From NCBI GenBank assembly GCA_030848705.1, contig CM061238.1, positions 79,632,685 to 79,696,684 of the forward strand: a stretch of DNA of 64,000 nt, written 5' to 3'. Under the pieces are notes generated by a model. That model saw nothing but the letters and a program-made list of their open reading frames with translations, was not told where the DNA came from and did not search any database. Source of the stretch: Heracleum sosnowskyi. Its lineage: Eukaryota > Streptophyta > Magnoliopsida > Apiales > Apiaceae. This document shows positions 23,001 through 32,181 of this stretch, piece after piece. Within the stretch, counting starts at the first letter, position 1; each line of letters starts with the position of its first letter. The translations under genes and the position numbers were made by a program.

Positions 23001-23641
23001 AGAGAATAAATAACAGATCTCAAGACAATATTTCACTGGCAAGATCTGGTATTAGGGATACACAAGAAAATCTTGATAAGTTAGAATCTGTTCAGTTGAT
23101 TTTTCACAGAGTCTTGAAGAAGCAATTTCTGTTATACTTCATGAGTGATGGAAGTGTTTATAGAGTTGGAGAATCTGATGTAAATCTCAAATCATGGGAA
23201 GAACTTGAATATGTACTTTATCTGTTGAAAGTTAAGAACAGACACACCCATAATGTTGCTCAAATCTTAAAAGAAAAGATGCTGAGATCAAAAGTAATGC
23301 TTGGAGGAGGAGAAGTCTCAAATACTTATATTCCAAAGTATAGAGATCATGCTGGAAAGTTGGTGGAGATGAAGAAAAACAGTGCTAGATTTTCAACTGC
23401 ACTTGGAATAAAAGTCTTAGAATTCAACTTAGAGTCAGATAAAGCTCAGTACATTCGGTTAGGAAATGACATGAAGAAGAACAGTATTTATTCTCTGAGG
23501 GCTGCCATATATCAAACTGGTGAAGGAGATCCAGAGTATAAGGAGCTGAAAGAGATTATGATAGCTGAACTTGAGAATGCTGAGAGAAGACTGCTGATTG
23601 ATTATCTCAGGACTGTACCTGATATTGAAGAAGTCAAGTAA
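20024..23641 (+). CDS. ORF3 of element A (large env-position protein)
   Basis: The product is 1205 aa, uninterrupted. Residues about 1-260 form the conserved N-terminal domain shared with B and C (REWSFFF-type: KEWSFFFDCITRAFGKKCTNWDAI; then VVYFSRFCQLIFNFC). A basic patch (PQRKRMKKRRAQRAK, about 305-325) could be a nuclear localisation signal. A long Asp/Glu-rich region follows (about 330-600). Residues about 600-740 look helical and coiled-coil-like. KKGES at about 737-741 is encoded over a GGGGGAG tract. The C-terminus (about 1020-1205, including SLRAAIYQTG) is homologous to the fragment in E. No signal peptide or transmembrane helix is visible, so an envelope role is doubtful. Function unknown. 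Confidence 0.85.
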   Translation: MATTAFIASELEFVPNNYSAPVANENASEAFHLIQRFLLHSDIGTALTAPSKLSANQIKSFWQTGIYDNGGESGSPSIIFEFQGDDFVVTPTIVRDALGLEDFNAFTISVGDSELVRMMNEIGYTGPLTKIGQLKRPFLRKEWSFFFDCITRAFGKKCTNWDAIPTDSLQIGYSLLYGSQFDVARLVLTNIGEKMLENRNVVYFSRFCQLIFNFCCPNVEIEEDDVILSFKLHKRIFSDLINKDNKKGEVGPLLLPASVQQFLDNLQQQQVTTAEAGPSVSQPQRSKKSKVRAVKSGLQQTEAEVSNVDAVPQRKRMKKRRAQRAKSVAADSNVDSETEADEETLHQRKRRLVADQLFGDIIANLEKEHEDTEAPTSENEEIVITTVPSSTPAIVEEDILTAENAANPEPILMDFEPEAPTSKADDVVEEAAAYSDSRIVDHEDTVLEADQDTTELVEPIASHTEIISLDFEKGEEVDQIRVDPVPEAVAVHTDATDSDHEDIVLLEALQQSVVEIVQREAEVTAPANSDVPQTVADQIPDATAQLIDEITAENVLEDIHGEDDNAEASPVHSNSDIQVEVSDIQANSTEEREVQRAASEHFQNMYYNAWANADCVFPAQRAADFLSDSVKKITNPDVLTSLQATVIQVKSLNNRFDENQQMLTKLRNEVSLRDLTLKADRTSYYAMFKQQARDSEEIKKRLGTVEDNQNAMSAQLTSISTALELLTSVLLSDDVKKGESIPKDKCKDTQPLRRKDDSTDGGSRGNERRISAQRQKRVINSGGQSTSGGQSTSKLNKSLVVSANPSTDEEIAARIFIKEHGKDVTIEDIQAEEQMLAEEHKKNLKAGIYKKKEIKAPRKKEKGIVIKENVSSDQSLQYSRRPMIKNADKGKGKLVEEEQLPKKIYSTSDIAQVETRLANSTSDAAQVDDTIEDKPASDKAQAVQTQLAPQLKGFLRPALSKTLTLQHVDFSQTRTVLGKESYDKSGLGSHREKRINNRSQDNISLARSGIRDTQENLDKLESVQLIFHRVLKKQFLLYFMSDGSVYRVGESDVNLKSWEELEYVLYLLKVKNRHTHNVAQILKEKMLRSKVMLGGGEVSNTYIPKYRDHAGKLVEMKKNSARFSTALGIKVLEFNLESDKAQYIRLGNDMKKNSIYSLRAAIYQTGEGDPEYKELKEIMIAELENAERRLLIDYLRTVPDIEEVK

Positions 23642-23804
23642 AGTCTGACTGTAAGTTTTTAATATTTTCTATTCTAAGTCAAATTTAAACTCTGTTTTAA
23701 ATCAAACTCTGTTATATGTTAAACACTGCATTTGTTAAATGGTTTTGACATCATTAATTATATGTTTAACTTGTACATTTTATTATGAACAAGTTGGGGG
23801 AGAT
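23642..23804 (+). other. 3' untranslated segment and polypurine tract of A
   Basis: Two AAACTCTGT near-copies of the A motif lie at about 23690-23715. The segment ends in AAGTTGGGGGAGAT directly before the 3' LTR, which is the plus-strand primer for reverse transcription. Confidence 0.85.
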
Positions 23805-24350
23805 TGTAAGATATAATTGCTAATGTTTGTTTATCAGTGTTTAAGCAACAGGTACTGACAAGAGTTTATCAGAAGCCAGTCAGAGTTTAGTTAAACTCTG
23901 ACAGGGTGAAGAGTTTAAAGGTAGCCGGTCAGAGTTTATTTAAAGTCTGACAAGGTGAAAGTTAAATTAGCTGTCGGTGCTGAATTGAAGATTCTAGAAG
24001 CAATATATTCTGAAGATGGAAAGAAGCAGAATATATTGATACAGCTAAGGAGACGGAATAGAAGATAAGAAGCAATCCTTAATTGAAAAGTTTTGTATAG
24101 CTAACTTGTAGGAATATCAATTAGATAAGGATTGTATGTAGCTGTGTACTATATAAACACAGATAGGTTATCCCTAGAAGGGACGCGAATATTGATATAT
24201 TATTCTTGTAACCTAGAAGCTCTTTGTGATTCATTAACATCATAAAGAGAGAAGCTGTTAATATAAATACAGTTTATTGATTCATAAACAGTGTTCTTAA
24301 CTATCGTTATTCTCATACATACTTGATTATATTGTGTATTCGGCCTAACA
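23805..24350 (+). repeat. 3' LTR of element A
   Basis: It has the same length as the 5' LTR (546 bp), with two substitutions seen by eye. Copies of the A motif lie at 23880, 23893 and 23929. It is followed by the target duplication TATTG. Confidence 0.95.
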
Positions 24351-24355
24351 TATTG

Positions 24356-27090
24356 AAAACCCAGTTGTTTCCACAACTAGTGTAGATGACCTGGTGGTAG
24401 TTGAGACACTTTTAGGTTTGAGAGGGAGTGAAACTGAGAGGCTGGCTTGCAGCCAGGCAAAAGGAGAGTCTGAGAGTGAGAGGCTGGCTATTTCTTCCAG
24501 CCAGGCAAAAGGAGAGATTGAGAGTACCACCTTAGTAGGTGAAGGTGAGGGTGTGAGAGGTGTGAGCCATGGGGAGCCCATGATGCAAGAAAAGAGTGGA
24601 GAGAGAGAAGGGACTACAGGAGCAATAAGGATGGAAGCAGCCATTGCAAGTGAGTTAATGGGGGTCAGTGAGGGAGAAAGGGAACTTACCTTCCAAGAGC
24701 ATTATCAACAAACTCTGGATAGTATTTCCCTGGATCCTGAGACCTTTACTCATCCTGTGTCAGCCTATCAAGTTATGGCTCAACAGGGCAATGTGGAGGC
24801 AGAAAGGTCACTCAACTTAATTCATACTACTGCATCAATGCAAAGAGCAAAGGATGCCTTGACCAATCTACCTCCAGGAGCTGCAGCAAGTGGAGAATTT
24901 GAGTTTTCTGATGATGAAGACAGCTTTGGTGACAATCTACAGGTGGCCACTACTACACAGACTGGGACTTCTGTGGTGCCTCCTACACCAAACTGGCTTT
25001 CTCAAGATATGCATGGTAGATCCAACTTGGATGCTGCTATTACAAGGCAATACACTGAGGCATATCTAGCTCATGAGTCAGCAACTGCAAGGGACAAGAA
25101 ATTCTATAAGGCCATAATGGATTCTCTGGAAATTCAAAGGCTACAAATGTTGCAGACAAGGATTGAAGCTACAGAAATAAAGGATTCAATTAGCAACCTT
25201 AGGGATGCTACTGACAAGAGGCTAGATGAAAAGCTTCCTCTTCACACTGTCTCCAAGATGTCAAGGTTTTTCACCAAGGAACCTGAAGTGTCCTCATCTT
25301 TGAAAACTCTCTCCTCTAGAGTGGACAAAGTTGAGGCTACACTTTCTCACATGCAGAAGGAACAAGAGAAGCAAACTAGCCTACTCACCCAGCTTCTGGC
25401 AGCTCAAGGAATCCCTATCATCTCCCTTGATGATAACAAAAAGGGGGAGAAAACTAAGGAGCTAGAGATACAAATTACAAAGGTTTTGGTCCCAGCCATC
25501 TCCTTGCCAGAAGAGCCATTAGCAATGGGGGAGTTTGGAAAGCAGAAAAAGGATGGCATTGACCTGATCCAGGAAGCTTCTATGAGGATGAGACTTGCAG
25601 AACAAATCAAAGACCATTGGTCCAACATAGAAGCAAGGGTCAAGAAAATTGCTGGAACTACAAAGGACTCCAATCCATCAACGGATCAACCATCAACGGA
25701 TGCCATGGTTCTAGTGTCAACGGAATGGGAGCCACAGACCAATTCTTTCTATAAGGTAGATCCCCTTCTACATGGAGTCACTCAAGGTCCAATGAAGGAA
25801 AAATGACAAACTTCATGCATTAGGGATGTGGAACAAGCTACACTCCAAAGAAGCCTATCTCCCAAGTCCCCTGCTAAACCAAAGGGCAAAAATACAGAAA
25901 GGACTTTCTATCCTGCACCTTATCCAGATGAGCTCAAGCTTCTTGGTCTACTTATCACAAAAAGCAAGGAAAGCAATGATTATGAGATAAGGAAGCAAAG
26001 GGCAATTGTCTACAGGAATGGACAACAAATTTATGTTTGGGCTGGTCACCCAAACTTTGCTGAAGCTAAAGCTGAAGAGTCAGAAAGAGCAGCAATGCAA
26101 GCCCTTGCTGTTGCTCAGTCTCTTGATGAAGAAGAAAGACAGCAAGAATAAAAAGCATGAGAGGAAAGGAGTGCAAAGAAGAGCACAAGGCAACCAAAGG
26201 CAAGAGCTAGGAGAAACATAGCCTTTGAGAATGATGACTTTCAGAACACTGCATCAGACTCTTCTGTACCAATTGCACCTCCAACAAATCCTGATCCAGT
26301 TTCAGAGGTAAAGTTAGCCTGTGATCCCAATCATCCTGTAAATTTCCATGATCAACCAATTGAGCCAAAGGAAGAGCCAATTGAGTTTGATGAGGCCAAC
26401 TTCCCAAAATTCCTATTTGAAAAGGATCAGCCAATGAAGACCAAGAAAAGGGCTGTCAAGGCAAAGCCAGTATTTGTGAGAAAGCCACAACCTCAAAAAC
26501 CCCCTACAAATCCAGAGGACTGCATGTACATTGCTGACATCAGGGAAGAATCTAGCTTACATCTTGATTTAGACAACCTGGTGGAAGTAAGGGGCATTGC
26601 AGCTTCTCAAAAGATGCCTGAAAGATTAGTTTTCACATTCAAGGGTGGTAGAGAACAAGTATGGCCTCTCTACAGAATTTTAGGAGAAGACTACCAAACA
26701 CTACTCACAGTGTTTAGATGCTTGAAGAAAGACTTTGGCTTCACCAAAACAGTCAAGTCTGAGGTAGTCTCCAAAATATGTCAAATAAAGGCTAGCTGGA
26801 ACAAGCCTGAGGCTCTTCCCAGGATGCTTAGAGTGCCCTCAACAGGAAAGAAGATCCATCTTCAACCCTACTGGATGATGGAATTTAAGGACAAGGACAA
26901 CTGCAGAAGGTTCTTCAGAATGGAAGACCAGCTGGATAAGGCATCTAATCAAACTCTAAAGCTTATGCAATCCAAGCTTGGTGATCAAGATGAGGAAGAG
27001 AAGATCTTCTACAGAAGGCTACAGGTTCAGATTGAGGAAAACAACTCTAAGAGAGGAAAGAAGACTATGCCACAAAGAAGACAAAGATGA
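24356..27090 (+). pseudogene. ORF3 of element C, second part, three in-frame stops
   Basis: Reading continues in exactly the frame that left off at 11454, giving about 1490 codons in total for C's ORF3. Stops interrupt it at 25804 (TGA), 26149 (TAA) and 26158 (TGA), with no frameshift elsewhere. Recognisable parts are a helical region (about 25050-25420), KKGEKTKE encoded over a GGGGGAG tract (25443), a conserved-looking globular segment (PYPDELKLLGLLITKSKES, then QQIYVWAGHPNFAEA, about 25920-26060) and a C-terminal domain (ADIREESSLHLDLDNLVEV, then WPLYRILGEDYQTLL, about 26530-26720). Three TCAACGG motifs lie at 25678-25723. The end is basic (SKRGKKTMPQRRQR). Confidence 0.75.
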
Positions 27091-27276
27091 ATCATTTGCT
27101 CAGTCTAGAGGAGCACTTCTTGGCATTAGTCTTGTAAGTCTTGTATTTTATTCAAAATATTATGAAGCTTAATGCATTTTCTACTTTTGTAATTTAGAAT
27201 ATATATGAGTGTTTTTGTTATCATCAAGTCTCTTGATTTATGGCTGTTATTCTATCAGTCATAAATTGGGGGAGAT
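27091..27276 (+). other. 3' untranslated segment and polypurine tract of C
   Basis: A short noncoding stretch ends in AAATTGGGGGAGAT (about 27263-27276), the plus-strand primer site, immediately before the LTR start TGTTAGGAAT. Confidence 0.85.
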
Positions 27277-28291
27277 TGTTAGGAATATGTTGTTCTTGAT
27301 GATAAACATAAAACATTTAGTAGAATTTGTGTAAAGTCACTTTGTAGCTGTCAACGAAATGGCATGCTTTGCAGCATTCCGTTGACAGGAAGCTCATCAA
27401 CGAAATGAGTGTTGTAGCAATTGCATTGTACAATACTTCTCAAATGATAGGCATTCTGTTATATGTATTAGATAGGTTTTCTAAGTCATGTTGACTAAGT
27501 ACTAGATAGGCAAAATAGGTTGGTTAATTGTAAATATATTATGCCTTGTAATTTTGCCTAAGTGAAGACATGTCAACGGTATGAAGATTACTCTGTCAAC
27601 GGTATGGAGTTTACTCATCAACGAAACGTAGGAAACACCATCAACGGAATGAAGAATAAATCTATCAACGAAACACATCTCCCTGCTATCAACGAATCAT
27701 TATTGCTTTTCTGAATAGTTGACAAAGTGATAGTGACAGTTTACTGAACAGATCTAAAAGTGATGTGGAAGTGTACTTTGCATTGGAAACCATTAAAATG
27801 GACATGGGGAATAAGGAAACATCCCAGTTTCCAATTGGGTCTTGGGAGTGATCATAATAAGCATGAAGACAAAAGCAAGGATCTCCAAGGACCACTGGAC
27901 AAAGGGATGAAAAGCAAACTATTGGCGGTTACTCATTGTACTTTTAGTGTAGCCAAAAATAGGGTTGTAAACTTGGGGATATATAACCAAGTGTAGCAGT
28001 TACTTTAACAGGAGAGAAGAAAAACAAATAGTTTGTATTAGCTATCCTTGAGAGCATTCTTATCTACAACCTTGTAACTGAGCAGCTGTGTACTTTTGTA
28101 TCACAGATTATTTCCGCAATAAAAATCACTTCAGTTGGATCATCAAACAATCCAACTGAAATTATTTATGTGCTTGTGATTTTTACTTTAAGTTCAGTTT
28201 TTATTTGTAAGTTGTTTTAAGTTTAAAGAAATATCAAGAATTGTATTCAACCCCCCCTTCTACAATTCTGTTAGGTCATTTGGGATTAACA
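27277..28291 (+). repeat. 3' LTR of element C
   Basis: 1015 bp, from TGTTAGGAAT to GGGATTAACA. U3 is packed with TCAACGA/TCAACGG on both strands (27351, 27379, 27397, 27573, 27596, 27618, 27641, 27665, 27689). A TATA-like GATATATAACC lies at about 27979. Near the end the stem AGAATTGTA (28237-28245) and TACAATTCT (28261-28269) encloses a C-run. The partner 5' LTR is absent. Confidence 0.9.
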
Positions 28292-28464
28292 ATAGTCTAC
28301 CAAGAAGTTCGATTCAAAATCTCAGAGCAGCTATCTATCAGATTGATGAGGAAGATGAAGAACTCAGAAATCTTAAGGAAAGACTGATTCAAATTCTTGA
28401 AGAAAAAGAAGAGAATCTGTTATCCAACTTCTTGAAGATGAATCTGTTCTATCAAAGAATCTGA
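28292..28464 (+). pseudogene. C-terminal fragment of ORF3, element E
   Basis: The frame ending at TGA 28462-28464 reads IQNLRAAIYQIDEEDEELRNLKERL, then LLSNFLKMN. It matches the last part of ORF3 in A (YSLRAAIYQTGEGDPEYKELKEIM). Insertion of C removed continuity with the rest of E, which is not in the window. Confidence 0.8.
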
Positions 28465-28573
28465 ACAGATAAGTTGCTGCTGTAAATATTTGTACATTTT
28501 GTAAATATGTTTTTGACATCATTGAATCTAGGAATCTATACTTTATTTTACAAAGTATGAGATTGGGGGAGAT
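28465..28573 (+). other. 3' untranslated segment and polypurine tract of E
   Basis: Noncoding sequence between the ORF3 stop and the LTR. It ends in GAGATTGGGGGAGAT (about 28559-28573), the same tract type as in A and C. Confidence 0.85.
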
Positions 28574-29123
28574 TGTTAGATCAGGATTCAATGATCGTCA
28601 GGATCTAGACTCAACTGATCAGGATTGCTAACGTCATCAGTATTGCATGGTCATCAGTATTTGCTCAAGCGTCAGTATCAGGATTTATATCAGGACTGGG
28701 ATCAGGATTGATCATCAGGACTGGAAGCTGATCAGGATTCCTACTTCGAGTTATATTTGGAGTCTAGTTAAATAAGGAAGTTTATTTTGTCGGTTCCTTA
28801 TTTATAGGAATGAAGCTATCAATTTAGGATAGGTTTCAATCTTTGTAATTTATTAGGACTTATCTTGTAATTGATAGAGAAGCTGTGTAGTATATAAACA
28901 CAGTTTAGGTTTCGATTTATATCGATCATATACACGAGTATTTTTGTAACCTAGAAGCTCTCAAGAACATCAGAATTTCTTGAGAGAGTTTGTAACAGTT
29001 TTATATCAGATTTAATAAAGCTGTTATTATTCTTTCATATTTGTGATACATAATTTATTTAGTCGAGAATCTTATACAATTGTATTCAACCCCCTTCTAC
29101 AATTGTTTATTTACTGGGCAACA
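28574..29123 (+). repeat. 3' LTR of element E
   Basis: 550 bp, from TGTTAGATCAGG to CTGGGCAACA. ATCAGGA occurs at 28580, 28618, 28677, 28689, 28701, 28714 and 28731, with GTCAGGA and CATCAGTAT variants between. The TATA box is at about 28889 (AGTATATAAACAC). The stem CAATTGTA (29077-29084) and TACAATTG (29098-29105) surrounds the C-run. The 5' half of E is absent. Confidence 0.85.
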
Positions 29124-29444
29124 ATTGAGGATGTATTAATCGACGTTGTGGTCTTCGTTAAAGGCATGTGGAAGATTTGCGACCGGAACTAAATCAGAAG
29201 CAATGAATCAGTGGTGTGGCAGTGTTAGAGGAGCAGTGTTGTGACAGTGATAGTAAACAAAAAAAAGGAAAGATCGATCGAAAAAAATCTGGTGTAGATG
29301 GAGGTTGTTGGGGGTGGGGCCGGAATTATAGATGAAGATTAATAAAATTTAAATGAAGGGTGTAGATTTGATGTGGGTATAAAAAATAAAAGGCTAAGAT
29401 TAGATCTCAGTTCTCATTTTAATGTGGGTTCTCATATGAGCACA

Positions 29445-29537
<93 letters not shown>

Positions 29538-31081
29538 TGTCCATGTTATTTTTAGAAGATGAGTTGTTTAGGTTAGAAAATATAAAATAGGTTATGTGAC
29601 TGTGCTATTTTTAGAAGATGAGTTGTTTTAGTTAGAAAATAAGAAACATGCAATGTGCTGAAAAAGGCAGTTGGTTATTTATTAATAATTATACAAAATT
29701 ATTTTACGTTTTTATATATATGTTGCCCGTATTATTTTTAGAAGATGAGTTGTTTAAGTTAAAAAAATATAAAATATGTATTTTGCCCGTGTTATAATTT
29801 CTAGAAGATGAGTCGTTTTATTTAGAAAATATAAAACATGTAATATGTTTTAGCTGAAAAAGGTAATTAGATAGTTATTAGTAATTATAATTTAAAATAT
29901 TTAGAAGATGAGTTGTTTAAGTTAGAAAATATAAAATAGGTAATGTGAGTTGTTTTATTTAGAAAATATAAAACAGGTAATATGTTTTAGCTGAAAAAGG
30001 TAATTAGATAGTTATTAGTAATTATAATATAAAATATTTAGAAGGTGAGTTGTTTAAGTTAGAAAATATAAAATTGGTAATGTGCCCGTGTTATTTTTAG
30101 AAGATAGGTTGTTTTAGTTAGAAAATACAAAACTGATAATGTACTGAAAAAAGCAGTTGGTTTTTTTATTAATAATTACATAAAATTACATTATGTTTCC
30201 ATATATATGTTGTCTGTATTATTTTTAGAAGATGAGCCATTTAAGTTAGAAAATATAAAATCAGTAATGTGCCCGTGTTATTTTTAGAAGATGAGTCGTT
30301 TTATTTAGAAAATATAAACAAATAATATGTTTCAGCTGAAAAAGGTAATTAGATAGTTATTAGTAATTATAATATAAAATGTTATATATATATATATAAT
30401 AATTTTTAGTATTTTATCCGATGACTTATATTATATTGATTTGAAAGATCCAATAGTTGAGAATTGAGGGACCAAACTTTGGAGGACCAGACTACAAAAT
30501 CTTTCAATATTCCGTCTTCAATATAATGTTAATATTCTCCTATTTTTTTTAATTTATCTATATACCTACTAAAGAGGAAAGTAAAGATATCATCTTGAGG
30601 GCGGTGAGGTGGCGCCTCTCAAATTGCTCTGATCTATTTTTTATAATTTTTTCAAATTTTTTAATTAATAAAATCAAATATTAGAAAAAGTCTCATTTGC
30701 CTTTTAAATCCTTTCTAATGGAGGAAACTAAATATACAATTTTAATATTCTTTCTTTCTTTACTAATAGAAGAAAGTAAACATTAGAAAAAAACTTCATT
30801 TGCCTTTTAAATCCTTCCTAATGGAGGAAACTAAATATACAATTTTAATATTTTTATCTTTAAAATTCTTACAATTGAAGGAAAGTAAATAAACAATTTA
30901 AATATAATACTAATTTTTTGGTTAGAAAATATCTCAACTGCATTGTTAAATCTTTCTTAATAGAGGAAACTAAATATACAATTTTAATATGCTTACCTTT
31001 AAAATTCTGACCAGACTACAAAAACTTTCAGGACTAGACTACAAAACTTTCAATGTTTCATCTTTAATATAATAGTATAGA
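29124..31081 (-). repeat. AT-rich Helitron-like repeat region
   Basis: No gene is seen. The right edge (about 31000-31081) reads on the minus strand as TCTATACTATTATATTAAAG with a 5' flanking A, the form of a Helitron 5' end. It is followed by a TAGTCTGGTC-type segment also present at 30480, 35410, 48510 and 49100. About a dozen degenerate copies of TTTTTAGAAGATGAGTTGTTT with TTAGAAAATATAAAA fill 29545-30330. (TA)n runs about 29448-29506 and (TG)n about 29507-29533. No hairpin plus CTAG end was found on the left, so the element is incomplete or composite. Confidence 0.45.
29448..29533. repeat. (TA)n-(TG)n compound microsatellite
   Basis: About 29 TA units are followed by about 13 TG units. 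Any ORF through it is an artefact. Confidence 0.95.
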
Positions 31082-31244
31082 TTGGATAATAATATAATAA
31101 TATTTTAAGAAAGATAAATATTTCAGTTACGTGTGGATATAATTGCATCATATAATTTTTAGAAATATAAATTTAAAGTTGAGTTAAAAAATAATTCTAT
31201 ATTATAATATAAAATATGTTTCAATTTACTTAATTTCTAAAGAG

Positions 31245-32010
31245 AAATTATCAAAAATACTACTTTTTATAAGTTTTTTTTGCAATTTTACCATCTTCTG
31301 GAAATATTTGCAAAAATACTAACTTTTTAAAAATATTTGCAAAAATACGGTCTGCAACTACTTTCAACCATCTGCAACTGCAACCAAAATTAACCGCAAA
31401 TGTAACCAAAAATACGGTCTGCAACCAACGCAACCAGATGCAACCGGATGCAACCTTTTAGTAAGATGTTTGGTAAGCTTGTGGTCTTGATTAAGCCGTT
31501 CCCATAGGATTCAGTAGTTAACCTTTGGGGTTCAATGTTGGGTTTTAGAAATATTAAGAATGAGGAATAATCTGTATATAATGACTGAAGTCTGAACAAT
31601 CAAAGAGATGAACACCTGACACCTTTCCAAATAGAAAGTGAACAAAAAAACATGCTCATTTCTAGAAACGAATATAGTTAGATGATTAGAAAGATTTTAA
31701 TTTAGTTCATTGACCCAGTTAGAATTTCGGTTTTGCAGGAACAATATGAAACTAACTTCCAAACATATCTTCAATTCGTTCAGTTTTAGTAACTCATCCA
31801 AGATTGATGTACGGACTTAGGGGTTTAGGGTTGTTACAACCCTAAACCCTACCCTGATTTTAGGGTTGTTTACAACCCTAAAATCAGGACGCCGGAAAAA
31901 AATCATTTTTGATTAAAAAGTTGCATATGTAGTTGATTTTGGTTGTAGTTGCAGACCGTATTAAAAGTTGGTATTTTTGCAAATATTTTGGTATTTTTGC
32001 ACAAAAATTA
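31245..32010. mobile_element. Foldback / MITE-like element with inverted arms
   Basis: The left arm (about 31305-31365) contains GCAAAAATACTAACTTTT and TACGGTCTGCAACTAC. The right arm (about 31945-32000) carries the inverted equivalents GTAGTTGCAGACCGTA and AAAAGTTGGTATTTTTGC. Between them are a GCAACC-rich stretch (31410-31460) and two perfect hairpins (31821-31888). No transposase is encoded. Boundaries and target duplication are unresolved. Confidence 0.5.
31821..31888. repeat. Two adjacent perfect palindromes
   Basis: Arms GGGTTTAGGGTTGT (31821-31834) and its complement (31836-31849) enclose one base. Arms CCTGATTTTAGGGTTGT (31853-31869) and its complement (31872-31888) enclose two bases. 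Both share TTTAGGGTTGT. Confidence 0.9.
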
Positions 32011-32181
32011 AAAAACACATATATTAAAATAGATAATGTGTGTAATGAATAATAGACTTAAAATAGATAGCTGAATTTAAAATTATATAAATATGAAAAA
32101 ATATATATTCATGGGAAAAAAGAGCAAGACAGTCTAAATGTATAATTTTACATACATAACCAATTTTTTTAAAATTCTACT

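Larger units (their letters stand above)
11455..24350 (+). mobile_element. Full-length copia element A (Sirevirus-like), apparently intact
   Basis: Two 546-bp LTRs (11455-12000 and 23805-24350) flank gag, pol, an antisense ORF and a 1205-codon ORF3. The target duplication is TATTG (11450-11454 and 24351-24355). The primer site is TGGTATCAGAGC (12003-12014) and the polypurine tract is TTGGGGGAGA before 23805. The LTRs differ at two positions seen by eye (about 11689/24039 and 11739/24089). At commonly used plant rates that implies insertion of order 10^5 years ago. All large ORFs are open, so A may be autonomous. It lies inside ORF3 of element C. Confidence 0.95.
8926..28291 (+). mobile_element. 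Copia element C (5' part lost, split by element A)
   Basis: C is read from 8926 to 11454 and again from 24356 to 28291. It retains the C-terminal end of pol, a pol-ORF3 spacer, the whole of ORF3, a polypurine tract and a complete 1015-bp 3' LTR. Its LTR, gag and most of pol on the left are gone, and the left edge is fused to gypsy element D. Insertion of A with a TATTG duplication interrupts ORF3, and the frame is exactly conserved across the insertion. C in turn interrupts the last coding part of ORF3 of element E. Confidence 0.85.

Noticed and set aside
20024..23641. ORF3 as a retroviral-type envelope
   Set aside because: The position fits the env-like ORF of Sireviruses, but no signal peptide, transmembrane segment or cleavage motif is visible in A, B or C.
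29373..29555. ORF with Ile-Tyr and Val-Cys repeats
   Set aside because: It is created by the TA and TG microsatellites.
31821..31888. Telomere-like TTTAGGG repeats
   Set aside because: Only single units are present in each hairpin arm. There is no tandem telomeric array.
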